This document shows positions 31,041 to 42,042 of a stretch of DNA of 64,000 bases, piece after piece (within the stretch, counting starts at the first letter, position 1; each line of letters starts with the position of its first letter). A model generated the notes under the pieces. It ran no database searches. It was not told the origin of the DNA and saw only the letters and a program-made list of their open reading frames with translations. The translations under genes and the position numbers were made by a program. This DNA is from Pontederia crassipes (taxonomy: Eukaryota > Streptophyta > Magnoliopsida > Commelinales > Pontederiaceae), in NCBI GenBank assembly GCA_030549335.1, contig CM060195.1, positions 27,842,874 through 27,906,873 of the forward strand, written 5' to 3'.

Positions 31041-34026
31041 TCAAAGGCGATGCTTCGTTTCGTTGCTGGGACGCTTCTTGGCTCCCCATCTGCAGCAACA
31101 GAAAAAAAAATTACGATAACATATATACAAGAAGTATATATACATGATGCGTTTTCATGCATGCATTGCAGGAAAAGAGATGGTGATGCATTGAGTGCAT
31201 ATATATTATATATATACCCGCACTGGTCGGGGACGCTCCACTCGTAGGGGAGGGTGGCCTGCAGGGCCGGGGGCAGGGCCATGAACTTCCTCCAGTCGTC
31301 GAGCATGAGGTTGAGGTCGTGGAGCTTCCGCTTGAGGCCGATGCAGCAGTTGACGTGGAAGGTGCAGACCTTGTTGAAGTCCTTGCTCATCTGGCAGATG
31401 CCGCTGAAGTAGTCGGTATCCAGGAACCGGAGCCGGACGCCGATCTCGTCGAGGTAGGGGTCGCGCTTGATGTGGTTCAGCACGTTCTGCTCGTGCTCCC
31501 CGGGGTACCGCTCCCGGGACTCGTACCAGAACCTGTAGAAGGCCACCGTCCGGTTGCTCGCCTTCACGTAGTTGAAGCCGTTGTTGGGCCCGTTCCACGG
31601 CGACTTCGGGTCGCCGACGTACAGGTCGCAGGCCAACTGGACGTCCCCGTCCGGGACGAAGTGCGGGAACGGGTCCCTGAACCACATGATGTCCACGTCC
31701 TACACCACGACGCCCCATGCACGGTCAGCCTCGAGATCGTGTAAATTGTTTCCATTAGGTGGTTAATAAATTTTTTTTCTTACAATTCTACTGTGTTCTA
31801 AATTGGAAAATTACTAATTGTAAGATGCTTTTTTTAATGCAGCAGCACATAAATATATAAGCTTTATGTGCTATTTTATGTTGCTGAATTTGACATCTTT
31901 GGACTTATTATAATACATGTATATATTTTGGTGGCATCCGAAAACAGCCATGCATTCAATAAGTGGACTCGAATGCGTTGGGCTGCCTATTGAGCTTGCA
32001 CAATTATGGATATCCGACAAAACTTTTGAGTTCTAAAGAAAAGGGCATCTACCCCTCTGCGTGTCCACTGCACTCTGAGATTAATTGAATGGTCCAATAA
32101 ATGATTTTGATGATCACCACCTGCCCTACCCCCTCATCCCAAAAATACAATGTAATATTTGAATAAAATGTCGAATCTTATTTCTTAGAACTATCTTAAC
32201 AATTTAAGCTAGAAAAGGTGAGAGAAAATTTACTTAAAACTCAGATTTATTGTAATATGTAAATCATATATCATTAAATTATATTCTTATCTATAATGTT
32301 AGTATTGATAATATTTTGAAGCTTATCTCAATTGTAAACTCTTTAACCTCTATATCATACAAGATTTCAAAAGATTGGGAGGGAGAAGTTGGTCACCCTA
32401 TAGGAAGTCTAGCTCCTTGCCCAAGGAAGGTCTTGGAAAATTTTAGAAGATGTCTAGGGGGAATTCAGGAGGATATCTAAATGAAAATTTCAATATTACA
32501 GTTTGTCTTACATGTTATATTAAAGTTCTTATATAAACTTCGTAGTTGTATTGTAATTGTTGTTATTTTTTTCACATAAAAAATAATTATTGTCTGAGTG
32601 TGTAATTTCTTTTTTCTCGTAACAGTTATTATGATATGGAATTAATGTACCTTCCGTGCATATATCAATCGTTCATTCACTGATCAATAATTTAGATAGA
32701 TAAAATTTTTAAATGATACATTTAATCAATTGTGATCAAGGATTGAGATACACACTAAGATTCTTCAAAAAATGCAAGGTGCTGTGAGCCACATTTTCAT
32801 TCAATTTTGATATTTCTACCTTATTTTGTTCCCTATCTTTTACAATATTAAATTTTCATTCAACAGTTTATGATTGAATTTTTTAAACAGTTTATCACTG
32901 TTGGATAAGATCTGACAGTGAAAACGATAGGAAATAAGGTAGGGAACATCTACCATTTTTTTCCATTGCTAATATACATGTATTATAATGAAATTTTCAT
33001 ATAAAACCGAGAGAAGAAAAAAAAGGGAGAAGTAAAATAAACTACTACAGGCGATGAGGATAAGTTTGTGGGTACATGTGAGATTTGTGGCACATCCCAT
33101 TTTGGGTCCCAGGAATGTGATAGAAGGACGTATGGGGGGGGGGGGGGGGGGGGGGGGTGGGGGGGGGGGGGGTCCGTCATGTATTTGTCCCAAGGCAATC
33201 AATCCAAAAGGACAAATAAATTATTACATTTCGGACCCCTCAATTATATATCTGGTAGGGCAAGTTTCAGTGATAGAGTTTACTGTAATGGCCTTTTTAT
33301 GGAAATTAAAAAGATAATAATGTATGTTTATGTTATAAACTCACTAATATTTGGAACACTCTGGTCTCATGAAATGCTCTGTTTTTTCTCTTTATTTTTG
33401 CCTCAATCACATCATTATGTCGGTAATGTTTGGACAAAGACAAGTCCCTTTGCACAAAAAGCTGAACAGCTCAAACGAGTGCCCATGCTACCAAGAATCA
33501 AACAATTTAAATTTCTTTTCAAAATCAAATTTTGTGGTGTCGGTGATCACTCGAACTGTAAAGTCATTTGGATAAAAAGGTTAAAGATTTAATATTACTT
33601 TACCCTTGAATGGGATCAACCGGATACTAACAATTCTAAACTGTACATGCTAAAAATGTAAAAAGCAACAATTAAAGAAAAAAAGTTTCAATGTTTCAGA
33701 AATTTATCAAGTGCAACATTGGCCATTATATTTTTTATTTATGTTTTCCGAAGTTACTTAATCCTCCTAGTGCCATTGGATAGATATTTACATATTCAAA
33801 TTTATGCTTCACTGATCCTTGGACAAAATTTATGCTGGGTGCCCAACCACTTTCTCCAGCTTCCCTCACATAAGGCCTTTAACTATGAATATATATATAT
33901 GAATTATTATTGCAACTACTATTTTTTTTTCCTTATTGTAAAGGGCAAAATTAAATGTTGCAATGTTGATGAGGAGTTACAATAATACCTGCTCATGGTG
34001 TCTATATAATTATACACACATATATC

Positions 34027-34074
<48 letters not shown>

Positions 34075-34921
34075 AGTTAATTGAGTCATTATCATGCTTA
34101 ATTTAGTAATTAACAGTAGAATTAATAGAGATGGAGAGATGGACTGACCGAGAAGATGAAGTTGAAACCTCTCTCGAGGACAATGCGGAGGAACTCCAAG
34201 CGGCGCCACATCATGCGGAGGTAGTCGGCGGACATGAACTCCTTGTAGCCGGAGAAGTCGACGCCCTCCGTCACCAGCGCGTAGCAGTGCGGGTGTATCG
34301 ACAGGCACCGCCGGTACGCATTCTCGTCCACCGACACGATCACCAGGTGATTCAGCAGCCACGCCGTCCCGTTCCCGATCCGGAAGCTCTCCATGAACAG
34401 CTCCAGCACCGACCCCGGCTCCGACCACGCCGCGTTCAGCAGCGTCAGCACCACCGTCCGGTCCTCCGTCGCCGCCGCCCCCAGCACCTTCTCCAGCCTC
34501 TCCTCCTCCCTCATATTACTACTACTACTATTTTCACTGCTTCCCTCCACCTACATGTGGGCACGCCGGCATCAGCAGTTTCATTTAATTCATCATATAT
34601 ATACTTACTAAAAGGCAGCTCGTCAAGGCCTACCTTCATCTCATCTGTAGTCGTCGAACCGGACTCGATCCGGTCCCCGCCGGCGCTGAGACCGGTGGTC
34701 TTGCTTTCCGCCGCCGGCACTAAGACAACAGGAGGGCTCGCGCCGACAATGCCGACGGAGGGCGCGAAGACGACTGTCGTCGCCGGGGCCGCGGCGCGAA
34801 AGAGAAAGGCCCAAGGGATGACGACGACGACCAAGAAAAATACAGGGAGCAGACATCGCCGTAGGATGGACGGCTGATCGGCCGGAGCCGGGGGGGACTT
34901 GTCCATGGTGGATGCCGTCAT
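31041..34921 (-). CDS. Nucleotide-diphospho-sugar transferase family protein (PF03407), four exons
   Basis: Exons on the minus strand: 34634-34921, 34149-34550, 31218-31699 and 31041-31089. All junctions are GT-AG and the phases agree, giving 1221 nt and 406 residues. Residues 23-41 (CLLPVFFLVVVVIPWAFLF) form one membrane anchor, so this is a type II Golgi-type protein with a variable stem to about residue 110. The catalytic domain follows: RTVVLTLLNAAWSEPGS, DYLRMMWRRLEFL, and DVDIMWFRDPF, whose Asp-x-Asp (D231, D233) should bind metal and nucleotide sugar. KVCTFHVNCCIGL closes the domain. It resembles At4g15970/At1g14590; PF03407 also contains the GT77 wall glycosyltransferases, but the substrate is unknown. 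The last exon (16 codons) is supported mainly by its splice sites and phase. Start: ATG 34921; an in-frame ATG at 34906 is an alternative. Confidence 0.9.
33134..33172 (+). repeat. G homopolymer (24 G, T, 14 G) inside intron 2
   Basis: An almost pure 39-base G tract on the plus strand, so a C tract in the transferase pre-mRNA. It could form G-quadruplexes in DNA. Long homopolymers are also a frequent assembly error. Confidence 0.95.
34035..34075 (+). repeat. (TA)n/(TG)n microsatellite in intron 2
   Basis: About fifteen TA units followed by GTGTGTGTG, close to the 3' side of exon 2 of the transferase gene. Confidence 0.95.
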
Positions 34922-34997
34922 CCCTGATCACTTGAGCTGCCTTTCCTTTTGCGCAGATAATTAGCAGTTAATATATATATTTTAGATGGAATGTAAG

Positions 34998-35000
<3 letters not shown>

Positions 35001-35028
<28 letters not shown>
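35001..35028 (-). promoter_or_regulatory. (CT)14 tract upstream of the transferase start codon
   Basis: GA repeat on the plus strand, so CT on the coding strand, about 80 bases upstream of the ATG. CT/GA tracts are common in plant core promoters and 5' UTRs and are bound by BPC/GAGA-type factors. Regulatory use here is inferred. Confidence 0.6.
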
Positions 35029-35029
<1 letters not shown>

Positions 35030-35032
<3 letters not shown>

Positions 35033-35831
35033 GGTGGCTGCCTTGTGGCCGTGGATGTACATACTACATATGGTGTGGGTACATGGCTACTATTATTTTG
35101 GGTTGGTTGGTTCATCGATGCGAAAGAGCAAGTGTTATTTAATGTTTCATCAATCTAACTATACATACAGATAGAGTGTGCGTGTGTGTGCATGTGTGGT
35201 CGCTTGGAAGTTGGAAGTAAACTACTTCGGCAGACAAGGGGTCATGTTGATTTGTTTTCTCTTATGACCTTTGTACAATTTTACTCGGTAGACATTAATT
35301 AGTTTCTGTATTTATATATGACACAGTACATTATCCACAAAGTGATTCACATCAACTTACCTTCCTTTTTTCATGATATGGCATTTTTTTGTTATATTTT
35401 AAAAATAGTTTTTGACATATCCAAAACAATTAATGCATATCATTGTATACATTATTTATAAAAAAAAGATATTTATTTTTTAAATCATTTATGTTTATCA
35501 ATTAATTGAAATATTGAATTTATTAAATATTATTATTTAATTCGGTCATTCAACTATGTACTTTATTAGTAAAAAAAGATTAAGCCTTAGTTGTCAAGTG
35601 GCTAGTCATACAAATAAAATTATACACTAAATTTAGACAAAGTAGAAAGCTAAAGTATATTATTTTATTTTTATTTACTTGGTTTTTAAAGTATTAAAAA
35701 ACTTGCAAAAATCATATGACACTTCAAATATAAAACATTATTATACTTGATTATTATTATCCCTCTAACATTTAAGACTTATAACATGTGCAACCTCCTA
35801 ACCATCATAATCTATTTTGACTGCCTACACC
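35030..35831. other. Upstream region of the transferase gene
   Basis: AT-rich, no gene seen. Probably includes the promoter at its left side; the remainder is simple A/T-rich spacer. Confidence 0.4.
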
Positions 35832-35840
35832 GATTTAAAA

Positions 35841-35930
35841 GATTTAATGGGCATCCTACGTACTTAAGTAGGGAGGATGCTCCTCCTTAGTCACTTAGTC
35901 GTTGGATTTTTGGATTTTGATCCAACGACT
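35841..35930 (+). repeat. Left terminal inverted repeat
   Basis: Pairs with 41963-42033. It contains an internal palindromic stretch around GTCGTTGG...CCAACGAC. Confidence 0.8.
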
Positions 35931-36105
35931 AAGCAGATTTTCATGGTTCATAGGCGGTTCATCGCCTTTTTTGGTTGGTTCAACAAGTTCCGCTCATCAT
36001 TCACCATCTGCCGCCGCCCGATGTTGTGCATCGTCTCTCGATTATTGGCCATTCGCCGCTCAACCTGAAGCAGTGGCGAGAGGAGTCCACTTCTACGGCA
36101 AGGAC

Positions 36106-36559
36106 TGATGGGAAAATTCGAGAACAATGAGAGAAGATCGCAGAGAAATTGCAGAAAAATAGAGGAGACATACGAATTTATCCAGGTTCATCCTTGATAT
36201 GAGGGCTACGTCCTGCAAAGAGGTTCCACTATATCGTTTAGGTTTATAGCCGCCACACAGATTACATCAGAAATTAGGCTATTAATAGCCTCTCCAAACC
36301 GAGTTTAAAACTCAAACAAACAGAAAAAAATCCTAATCCGAACCACACGGGCCGGCTAAATAAAAGCTCAAAACTCGTCTAGGTTTCGGGGGCGCTGCCC
36401 CCGAACCCCCGTTGTCGGGGGGCGAGGCCCCCCGAACCTCCCCTTTCGTTCGTACGCCAGTAACACTGCTAATTGGATAATACTCAGATTCCCCTAAGCT
36501 CACGTGGGCGAACCCGGTGTGAGAAACAAGGGGTCCTGGAGTATTCACCAACTCTAATA
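36106..36559 (-). repeat. 3' LTR of the Tork-like element
   Basis: 454 bases. On the minus strand it begins TATTAGAGTTGG (a TG-to-TA change) and ends TTTTCCCATCA. It differs from the other LTR at scattered positions, a few percent by eye. Confidence 0.93.
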
Positions 36560-36578
36560 TTCTCCCACTTGGTGGATA
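36560..36578 (-). other. Polypurine tract of the Tork-like element
   Basis: CCACCAAGTGGGAGAA on the minus strand ends exactly at the 3' LTR, the expected plus-strand primer position. Confidence 0.85.
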
Positions 36579-36779
36579 CTTCACACCAATGAGAGCCTTG
36601 CCAGCAACATTCTTCTTCAATCCGATAGCAGTAGAGCACCACTCGAACTTTGCACCTGTAACTGCTTTAGTAAGAAAATCAAAACTATTCTCTATTGTAT
36701 CAACATTTTCAAGCTGAACCTCTTTCTTTTCCACCTTTTTCCAAATGAAATGGTATTGGATGTCAATATGCTTTGTGCG

Positions 36780-36971
36780 TCAGTAAAATGCAGGATTCTT
36801 AGCTAACTGAATAGCACCTTGATTATCACATCTCACCTTTATGGCACCTTGCTCAAATTCGAGCTCCAAGCACAACCGTCGTAGCCATATAGCCTCCTTT
36901 GCAGCATGAGTAAGAGTCATATATTCAGTTTCTGTAGAAGAAAGTGCTACCACGCTTTGTCTCTTGCTCAT
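36780..36971 (-). pseudogene. RNase H remnant of the Tork-like element
   Basis: SKRQSVVALSSTETEYM and KVRCDNQGAIQLAKNPAFY are diagnostic copia RNase H motifs. The pol tail continues in another frame at 36560-36734 up to the polypurine tract. Confidence 0.88.
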
Positions 36972-37160
36972 CCAACTTAGTGCAGCCCCAAATTATGTAA
37001 AAATATATTCGCTAGTGGACCGTCTACTATCAATGTCTCCACCCCAATCAGCATCTACATGACCTACAATATCAAGCCTCTTTCCTTTTCCCACACCTTC
37101 AAAGCACAAAGCAAAATCTGAAGTTTCACGAAGGTACCTGAAAACTCTCTTGATAGCATT

Positions 37161-39230
37161 TCAATGTTCCCTGCTTGTGTTAGACATATACCGACTCAAG
37201 ACTCCCACTGCTTGGGCTAAATCTGGACGCGTGCACACCATGGGATAAATCAAGCTGCCCACTGCACTTGCATATGGCACAAGGTCCATCTCTTCGGCTT
37301 CTTCATCCGTCTTCGGGCATTGCTCTGTAGAAAGTTTGGTTCCTAAAGACATAGGAGTACCCATTGGCTTACAGTCCGACATGTTAAATTCCTTCAACAC
37401 TTCTTTTATGTACTTCTCCTGTCCTAACCACAACTTTCGCTTCTGACGATCCCTTTTAATCTGCATATCCAAAATAAAATTCGTTGGCCTCAAGTCTTTC
37501 ATCTCAAACTTCTTGGCCAACAAACCCTTCACTGAATTCATCATCTTCATACTATTTTCAATCAGCAACATGTCATCCACATACAGTGTAAGAATGACAA
37601 ACTGATCTCCAACTCTCTTCACATAAACACAATGATCTGAATCTGAACGTACAAACTTGAGTTCGAGCATGTACGTATCAAACTTCTGGTACCACATCCT
37701 TGACGACTGCTTCAATCCATACAGTGACTTCTTCAATTTGCACACCAGCTTCTCTTTATCTTGAACCTTAAAACCTTCTTGTTGTCTCATATATATCTCT
37801 TCCTCCAAGTCACCATGAAGGAACGATGTCTTCACATCCATCTGCTCTACCTCAAGATTATATGCTACTGCCAGTGATAGAACAAGTCTGATTGAAGTCA
37901 TTTTCGCCATGGGAGAAAAAATCTCATCATAGTCGACTCCCTCAACCTGAGAGTACCCTTTAGCTACCAGCCTCGCCTTGTACTTCTCTACAGACCCATC
38001 CGATTTCAGCTTTCTCTTGAACACCCATTTGCAATCAATTGTCTTTCTATCCTTAGGCAATTTACACAAGCTCCATGTTTCATTCTTATCCAGTGACTGC
38101 ATCTCATCTGTCATAGCAAGCTCCCACTGATTTGCATCATCCATAGATCTTGCATCTTTTACAGAACTAGGTTCTTCTTCGATGATGCTCAAAGCATGAA
38201 ACGAACTCAGAGCACTAAGAGAATATCTAAGAGGTGCTCCTCTTTCTCGTGTCGATCTCCTGAGAACTGGTATGGTAGTACCAATATCTGGATCTTCATC
38301 TGAATTTGCATCTTTAACTTCATTAACCGAGTCCTTTTGATCCGATTCTGGAGCAGACTCAACTGAAGTATCTTGTGCAACCACCTCTGAAGTTTTAGAA
38401 TCAGAATCTTTTTCAAGCACTACTACTTTCTTAGGTTCATCACCTTTTTGAACTTCAACTTGGGAACGTGATTCACGGAAAATAGCATCCCTGCTGTAGA
38501 CAATAGTCATTGACTTTGGATTCCACAGTTTATAGCTCTTGACCCCTTCCTTGTATCCAACAAATATGTTCTTTTCAGACTTACTGTCAAGCTTACCCCG
38601 CTTTTCCTTAGGTATATGAACATATGTGTTACATCCGAACACCCGAACATGAGTCAGATTCGGCTTCTTCCCAAACATTGCCTCATAAGGCGTCCGATCC
38701 TTCACTGATGAGGTCGGTGAGCGATTCTTCAAATAGTTTGCTGTGGCAACAGCTTCTGCCCAGAACTCTTGCCCCAATTCAGCCCAACTCAGCATACCTC
38801 TGGCCTTCTCTATGAGTGACCAATTTAACCTTTCAGCTACTCCATTTTGCTCAGGTGTATATGGAGTTGTCTTCTGCCTTGTAATACCATTGTCCACGCA
38901 GAACTGCTCAAACTTATCTGAACAAAATTCACCTCCATTATCTGTACGAAGAACCTTGATCTTGTAGCTCAATTGGTCAAATACATCTGACTTATTTTTT
39001 ATAAAATAAATCCAACTGTATCTCGAAAAATCATCTATGAAAGAGACATAGTATCTGGACCCTCCAATAGATGGAGTCAGAGTTGGTCCAAAAATATCAC
39101 TATGGATCTGTTCGAGAATCTTGGTTGCTCTTGAACCTGTGTGTTGAAAACTGACTCGGTTCTGTTTTTCATGGAGGCAATGTTCACAAAATCCGAAGCC
39201 CACAGAATAATTCGGAACTCCTTTTACCAT
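37161..39230 (-). pseudogene. Integrase and reverse transcriptase of the Tork-like element
   Basis: A 689-codon open frame. Integrase: CEHCLHEKQNRVSF, HSDIFGPT (catalytic D), FIDDFSRYSWIYF, LRTDNGGEF and NGVAER (catalytic E). About 20 to 30 residues between KSDVFDQ and IKVLRTDNG are missing. RT: ETWSLCKLP, DCKWVFKRK, RLVAKGYSQVEGVDYDEIFSPMAK-like, KSLYGLKQSSRMWYQKF and intact YVDDMLL (37571-37588). The frame ends near YMSNTSREH, where RNase H is frame-shifted. Confidence 0.93.
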
Positions 39231-39359
39231 CTAACTTGATGCTATAATAGAAAGTCCTTTCTCACTGATATGGCCTAATCTCTGATGCCACAACATAGAT
39301 GTGTTGTCTTCATCTTCTTTGGCCTCTTCAGAAATAAATCCGCAGCCCACAGATATAGT

Positions 39360-39569
39360 CTATCCGGGCAACTTGTACAATGTGCCATAGTGAACCCCTC
39401 GCGCAATCACAATAGACCCTCTGATTATCTTACACGAATTCTTGTCGCAACTGAATATAACACCCGAATCATCCATTGTACCAACAGATAACAAATTTCT
39501 GCTCATAAGTGGTATATGCATCACATCCGGTAGAGTCTTCACCATGTCATCATTCATCCTTAGCTTCAC
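39360..39569 (-). pseudogene. Protease C-terminus and pre-integrase of the Tork-like element
   Basis: LPDVMHIPLMSRNLLSVGTM and GVHYGTLYKLPG are typical of the segment between copia protease and integrase. It is cut off from gag by a stop at about 39587 and from integrase by stops around 39240-39360. Confidence 0.85.
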
Positions 39570-39587
39570 CCTGCCACGTCCAATAAT

Positions 39588-40586
39588 CTAAACTGTAGTG
39601 TCATCTCTGAGCATGACATCCCCACTACTATACTCCTCATATTCACAAAACCAGTGTGTATGAGGTGTCATGTGATATGAAGCACCAGTATCGATGAGCC
39701 AGACATTCTTATCTGACTGTGTCATACATGCAGAAGCCACATACATATCTCCTGCCTCAGTCTCCTTTTTGTCCGAGGTTGACTCAGCTTCTTTCTTGTG
39801 AATCGGCTTGTTTTTGCAATCCCGCTTCAAATGGCTCCACTCTTGACATTTCCAGCATTGCACCTTCTTATCTCTACTCTTCGAACGCCCACGAGATTTA
39901 GATCTGGCCCATCTCTGGTTTTGATTCATTTCTAGTTGCCTTCCTCTGGCCGCCAGCGCCTCTTTACTAGAACTTGCCGATCCATTTCTTCGTGTTTCCT
40001 CTGATAACAAGGCAGCACATACACTTTCATACGAAAGTTCTTTATCCCCGCCACCAATCACGACAATCAGATTGTCCCATGAATCTGGCAGCGAACAGAG
40101 CAATGTTATTGACTTATCATTATCTTGAAAATTAACATCGATCGATACAAGTTGACTGATCACCGTGTTAAAGTTATAAAGATGAGTAGAGAACGAGTCA
40201 CCCTCATGCATCCGAAGATTGTACAGTTTCTTCCTCAGAAATAACTTATTAACCAGTGACTTACTTTGATATAGGGATTCCAACTTCCTCCATAGATCTC
40301 TGACTGTAGGTTCACTCATCACATTCGTAAGAATTGAATCTGCGAGACAAAGCCGAATCAAACCCTTCGCCTTTCTATCGATCCGATCTCACTCTTCGAT
40401 CGCCTTTGGATCTGCCTGACTGGAGGACGTCCCATCCGCGACCTTCGCCGCTTTCACGTCTGGCCTCTCCTTCTCGATTGCCGTCCAAAGATCTCGATCA
40501 CAGAGGAGATCCTCCATCTTCATCTTCCAGGGATCAAATCGTGTTCCATCAAATTTTTCTATCTCAATCCGCGATCCTCTTGACAT
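39588..40586 (-). pseudogene. Gag and protease of the Tork-like element
   Basis: Gag begins at 40586 (MSRGSRIEIEKFDGTRFDPW, typical of Tnt1/Tork gag). A stop or frame break near 40380 separates it from the 258-codon frame at 39588-40361. That frame has the gag core (KKLYNLRMHEGDS, LLCSLPDSWDNL), an RS-rich basic region, the zinc knuckle CWKCQEWSHLKRDC (near 39817-39860) and the protease motif WLIDTGASYHM. The knuckle keeps all ligands but lacks the usual glycine before His. Confidence 0.9.
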
Positions 40587-40616
40587 CTCGAATAAACCCT
40601 AATTCCTCGAACAACT

Positions 40617-40631
40617 TGTGCTCTGATACCA
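40617..40631 (-). other. Primer-binding site of the Tork-like element
   Basis: On the minus strand TTGGTATCAGAGCAC follows the 5' LTR directly. It matches the 3' end complement of plant initiator Met-tRNA perfectly over TGGTATCAGAGC. Confidence 0.93.
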
Positions 40632-40633
40632 AT

Positions 40634-41081
40634 TGATGGGAAAATTCGAGAACAAGGAAAGAAGATCGCAGAGAGATTACAGAAAAATAGAGGAGACACA
40701 CGAATTTACCCAAGTTCACCCTTGAGATGAGGGCTACGTCCCGCAAAGAGGTTCCACTATATCATTTAGCCAGCCGCCACACAGATTACATCAGAAATTA
40801 TGCTATTAATAGCCTCTCCAAACTGGGTTTAAAACCCAAAAAATAGAGAAAAACTTAATCCGAACCACACGGGCCGGCTAAACAAAAGCCCAAAACCCGT
40901 CTAGGTTTCGGGGACGCTGCCCCCGAACCCCCGTCGTCGGGGGGCGGGGCCCCCCGAACCTCCCCTTTCGTTCGTACATCAGCATCACTGCTAATTGGGT
41001 AATACTCAGATTCTCCTAAGCTCACGTGGGCGAATCCCGTGTGAGAAATAAGGGGTCCTGAAGTATTCACCAACTCTAACA
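40634..41081 (-). repeat. 5' LTR of the Tork-like element
   Basis: 448 bases. On the minus strand it starts TGTTAGAGTTGGTG and ends TTTTCCCATCA. Contains the transcription control region of the element. Confidence 0.93.
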
Positions 41082-41154
41082 AGGACGAGAAAATGGTCGG
41101 TGAGATCTGCGTTGATGGCAACCTTGAGCAGCGGCATAGATGGCGGGGGGGCTC

Positions 41155-41871
41155 GGCCTCGACTGCTGCTAATCGCTGGTCGCTGCTCAGCACATCGCAC
41201 ACCGCCGATCTGCTCGTTGCAGGCTGCCGTTGTCGGATCTTGCTGTCGTTCATATAGGAACGCCACTGCCATTGCTCACCGACGCTGTCGTTGCTTGTTG
41301 CCGCCGCTGCCACTGCTTGTTGCCGATGCCGCTGCTGTTACTCATTGTCGACGTCGCTGCCGCCACCATCATCGCTGCTCCCTGCCATCGTCGCTGCCGC
41401 CGCTGCTCCCTGCCACCGTCGTTGTTGCCACTGCTCGTCGCCTGCCCATTGTTGCTGCTGCTGCCCGCCACCGCTACTCACTGCTGTCGCCGTTACTCGC
41501 TGTTGGAGGAGTTCCGATAGTGGGGGGCTTGGCCTCGACCTCGTCTTGTGGAAACTCTAATGGCGGTTAGAGGAGTTCGACTGCCGCTGCTCACTGCTCA
41601 CGCACATCGCACGCCGCGGATCTGCTTGCCGCAGGCTGCCGCTGCCGCTGTCGGATCTCGCTGCTGTTCACCAAGGGCCGACGCTGCCGTTGCTCATTGT
41701 TGATGTTGTTGTTGCCGCCGCTGTTGCTCGCTGCCGATGTTGCTGCTGCCATCGTCGCCGCTTCCGCTGCTCCCTGCCACCGTCGATGCCGTTGTTCGCT
41801 GTCGGCGCTGCTCGCCGCCGCCGCCACTGCTCACTAGCTACTGAGGCGAGAAGGGGGCAAGATCACGATTG
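41155..41871 (+). repeat. Imperfect ~415-bp tandem duplication, GC-rich
   Basis: The block around 41183-41253 (CACATCGCACACCGCCGATC...) recurs at 41597-41671 (CACATCGCACGCCGCGGATC...), each followed by a long GCTGCC/GTTGCT trinucleotide-rich stretch. It lies in the interior of the TIR element and gives poly-alanine reading frames that I do not consider genes. Confidence 0.75.
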
Positions 41872-41962
41872 ACGGAGAACGAAAAAAACCGACCAAATGA
41901 AACGGACAGTCTACGAACCCACCCGCATCTGAACCACGTATCAACTGCATTGACGTTGGATC

Positions 41963-42033
41963 AAAATCCAACGACTAACTGACTAGGGAGGGGCATCCTC
42001 TACTTTAAGTAGCGAGGATGCCCATTAAATCCG
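41963..42033 (-). repeat. Right terminal inverted repeat
   Basis: Reverse complement of 35841-35930 with a few substitutions and a short deletion within the GGATTTT stretch. Confidence 0.8.
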
Positions 42034-42042
42034 GATTTAAAA

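Larger units (their letters stand above)
36106..41081 (-). mobile_element. Nearly complete Ty1/copia (Tork-like) retrotransposon
   Basis: A 4976-bp element with exact 5-bp target duplications AGGAC at 36101-36105 and 41082-41086. It has two LTRs, an initiator-Met-tRNA primer site, a polypurine tract and the gag-PR-INT-RT-RNase H order on the minus strand. Stops and frameshifts split the polyprotein, and integrase carries an internal deletion, so it is no longer autonomous. It is inserted in the GC-rich interior of the TIR element. Confidence 0.95.
35841..42033. mobile_element. Non-autonomous TIR element (Mutator-like?) split by a copia
   Basis: The two ends are inverted copies of about 80 bases: GATTTAATGGGCATCCT, a TACTTAA.GTAG box, GAGGATGC.CCTCC, TAGTCA.TTAGTCGTTGG and GATCCAACG. 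Direct repeats GATTTAAAA lie at 35832-35840 and 42034-42042. A 9-bp duplication suits Mutator-like elements, though the right terminus has two extra bases. Without the 4976-bp copia and its duplication the element is about 1.2 kb. It has no transposase. The interior is GC-rich, with an internal duplication (41155-41871) and poly-alanine-type trinucleotides. Confidence 0.75.

Noticed and set aside
31206..31744. Long open frames on both strands (170 and 141 codons)
   Set aside because: Shadows of transferase exon 3, which is GC-rich in all frames.
32969..33202. Proline-rich or glycine-rich small proteins
   Set aside because: Translations of the G homopolymer in an intron.
34131..34877. 248-codon plus-strand open frame
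   Set aside because: Antisense to transferase exons 1-2 and the intron; repetitive composition and no domain.
41100..41570. 156-codon and overlapping alanine/cysteine-rich open frames
   Set aside because: Open in several frames at once because of GCC/GCT triplet repeats inside a transposon.
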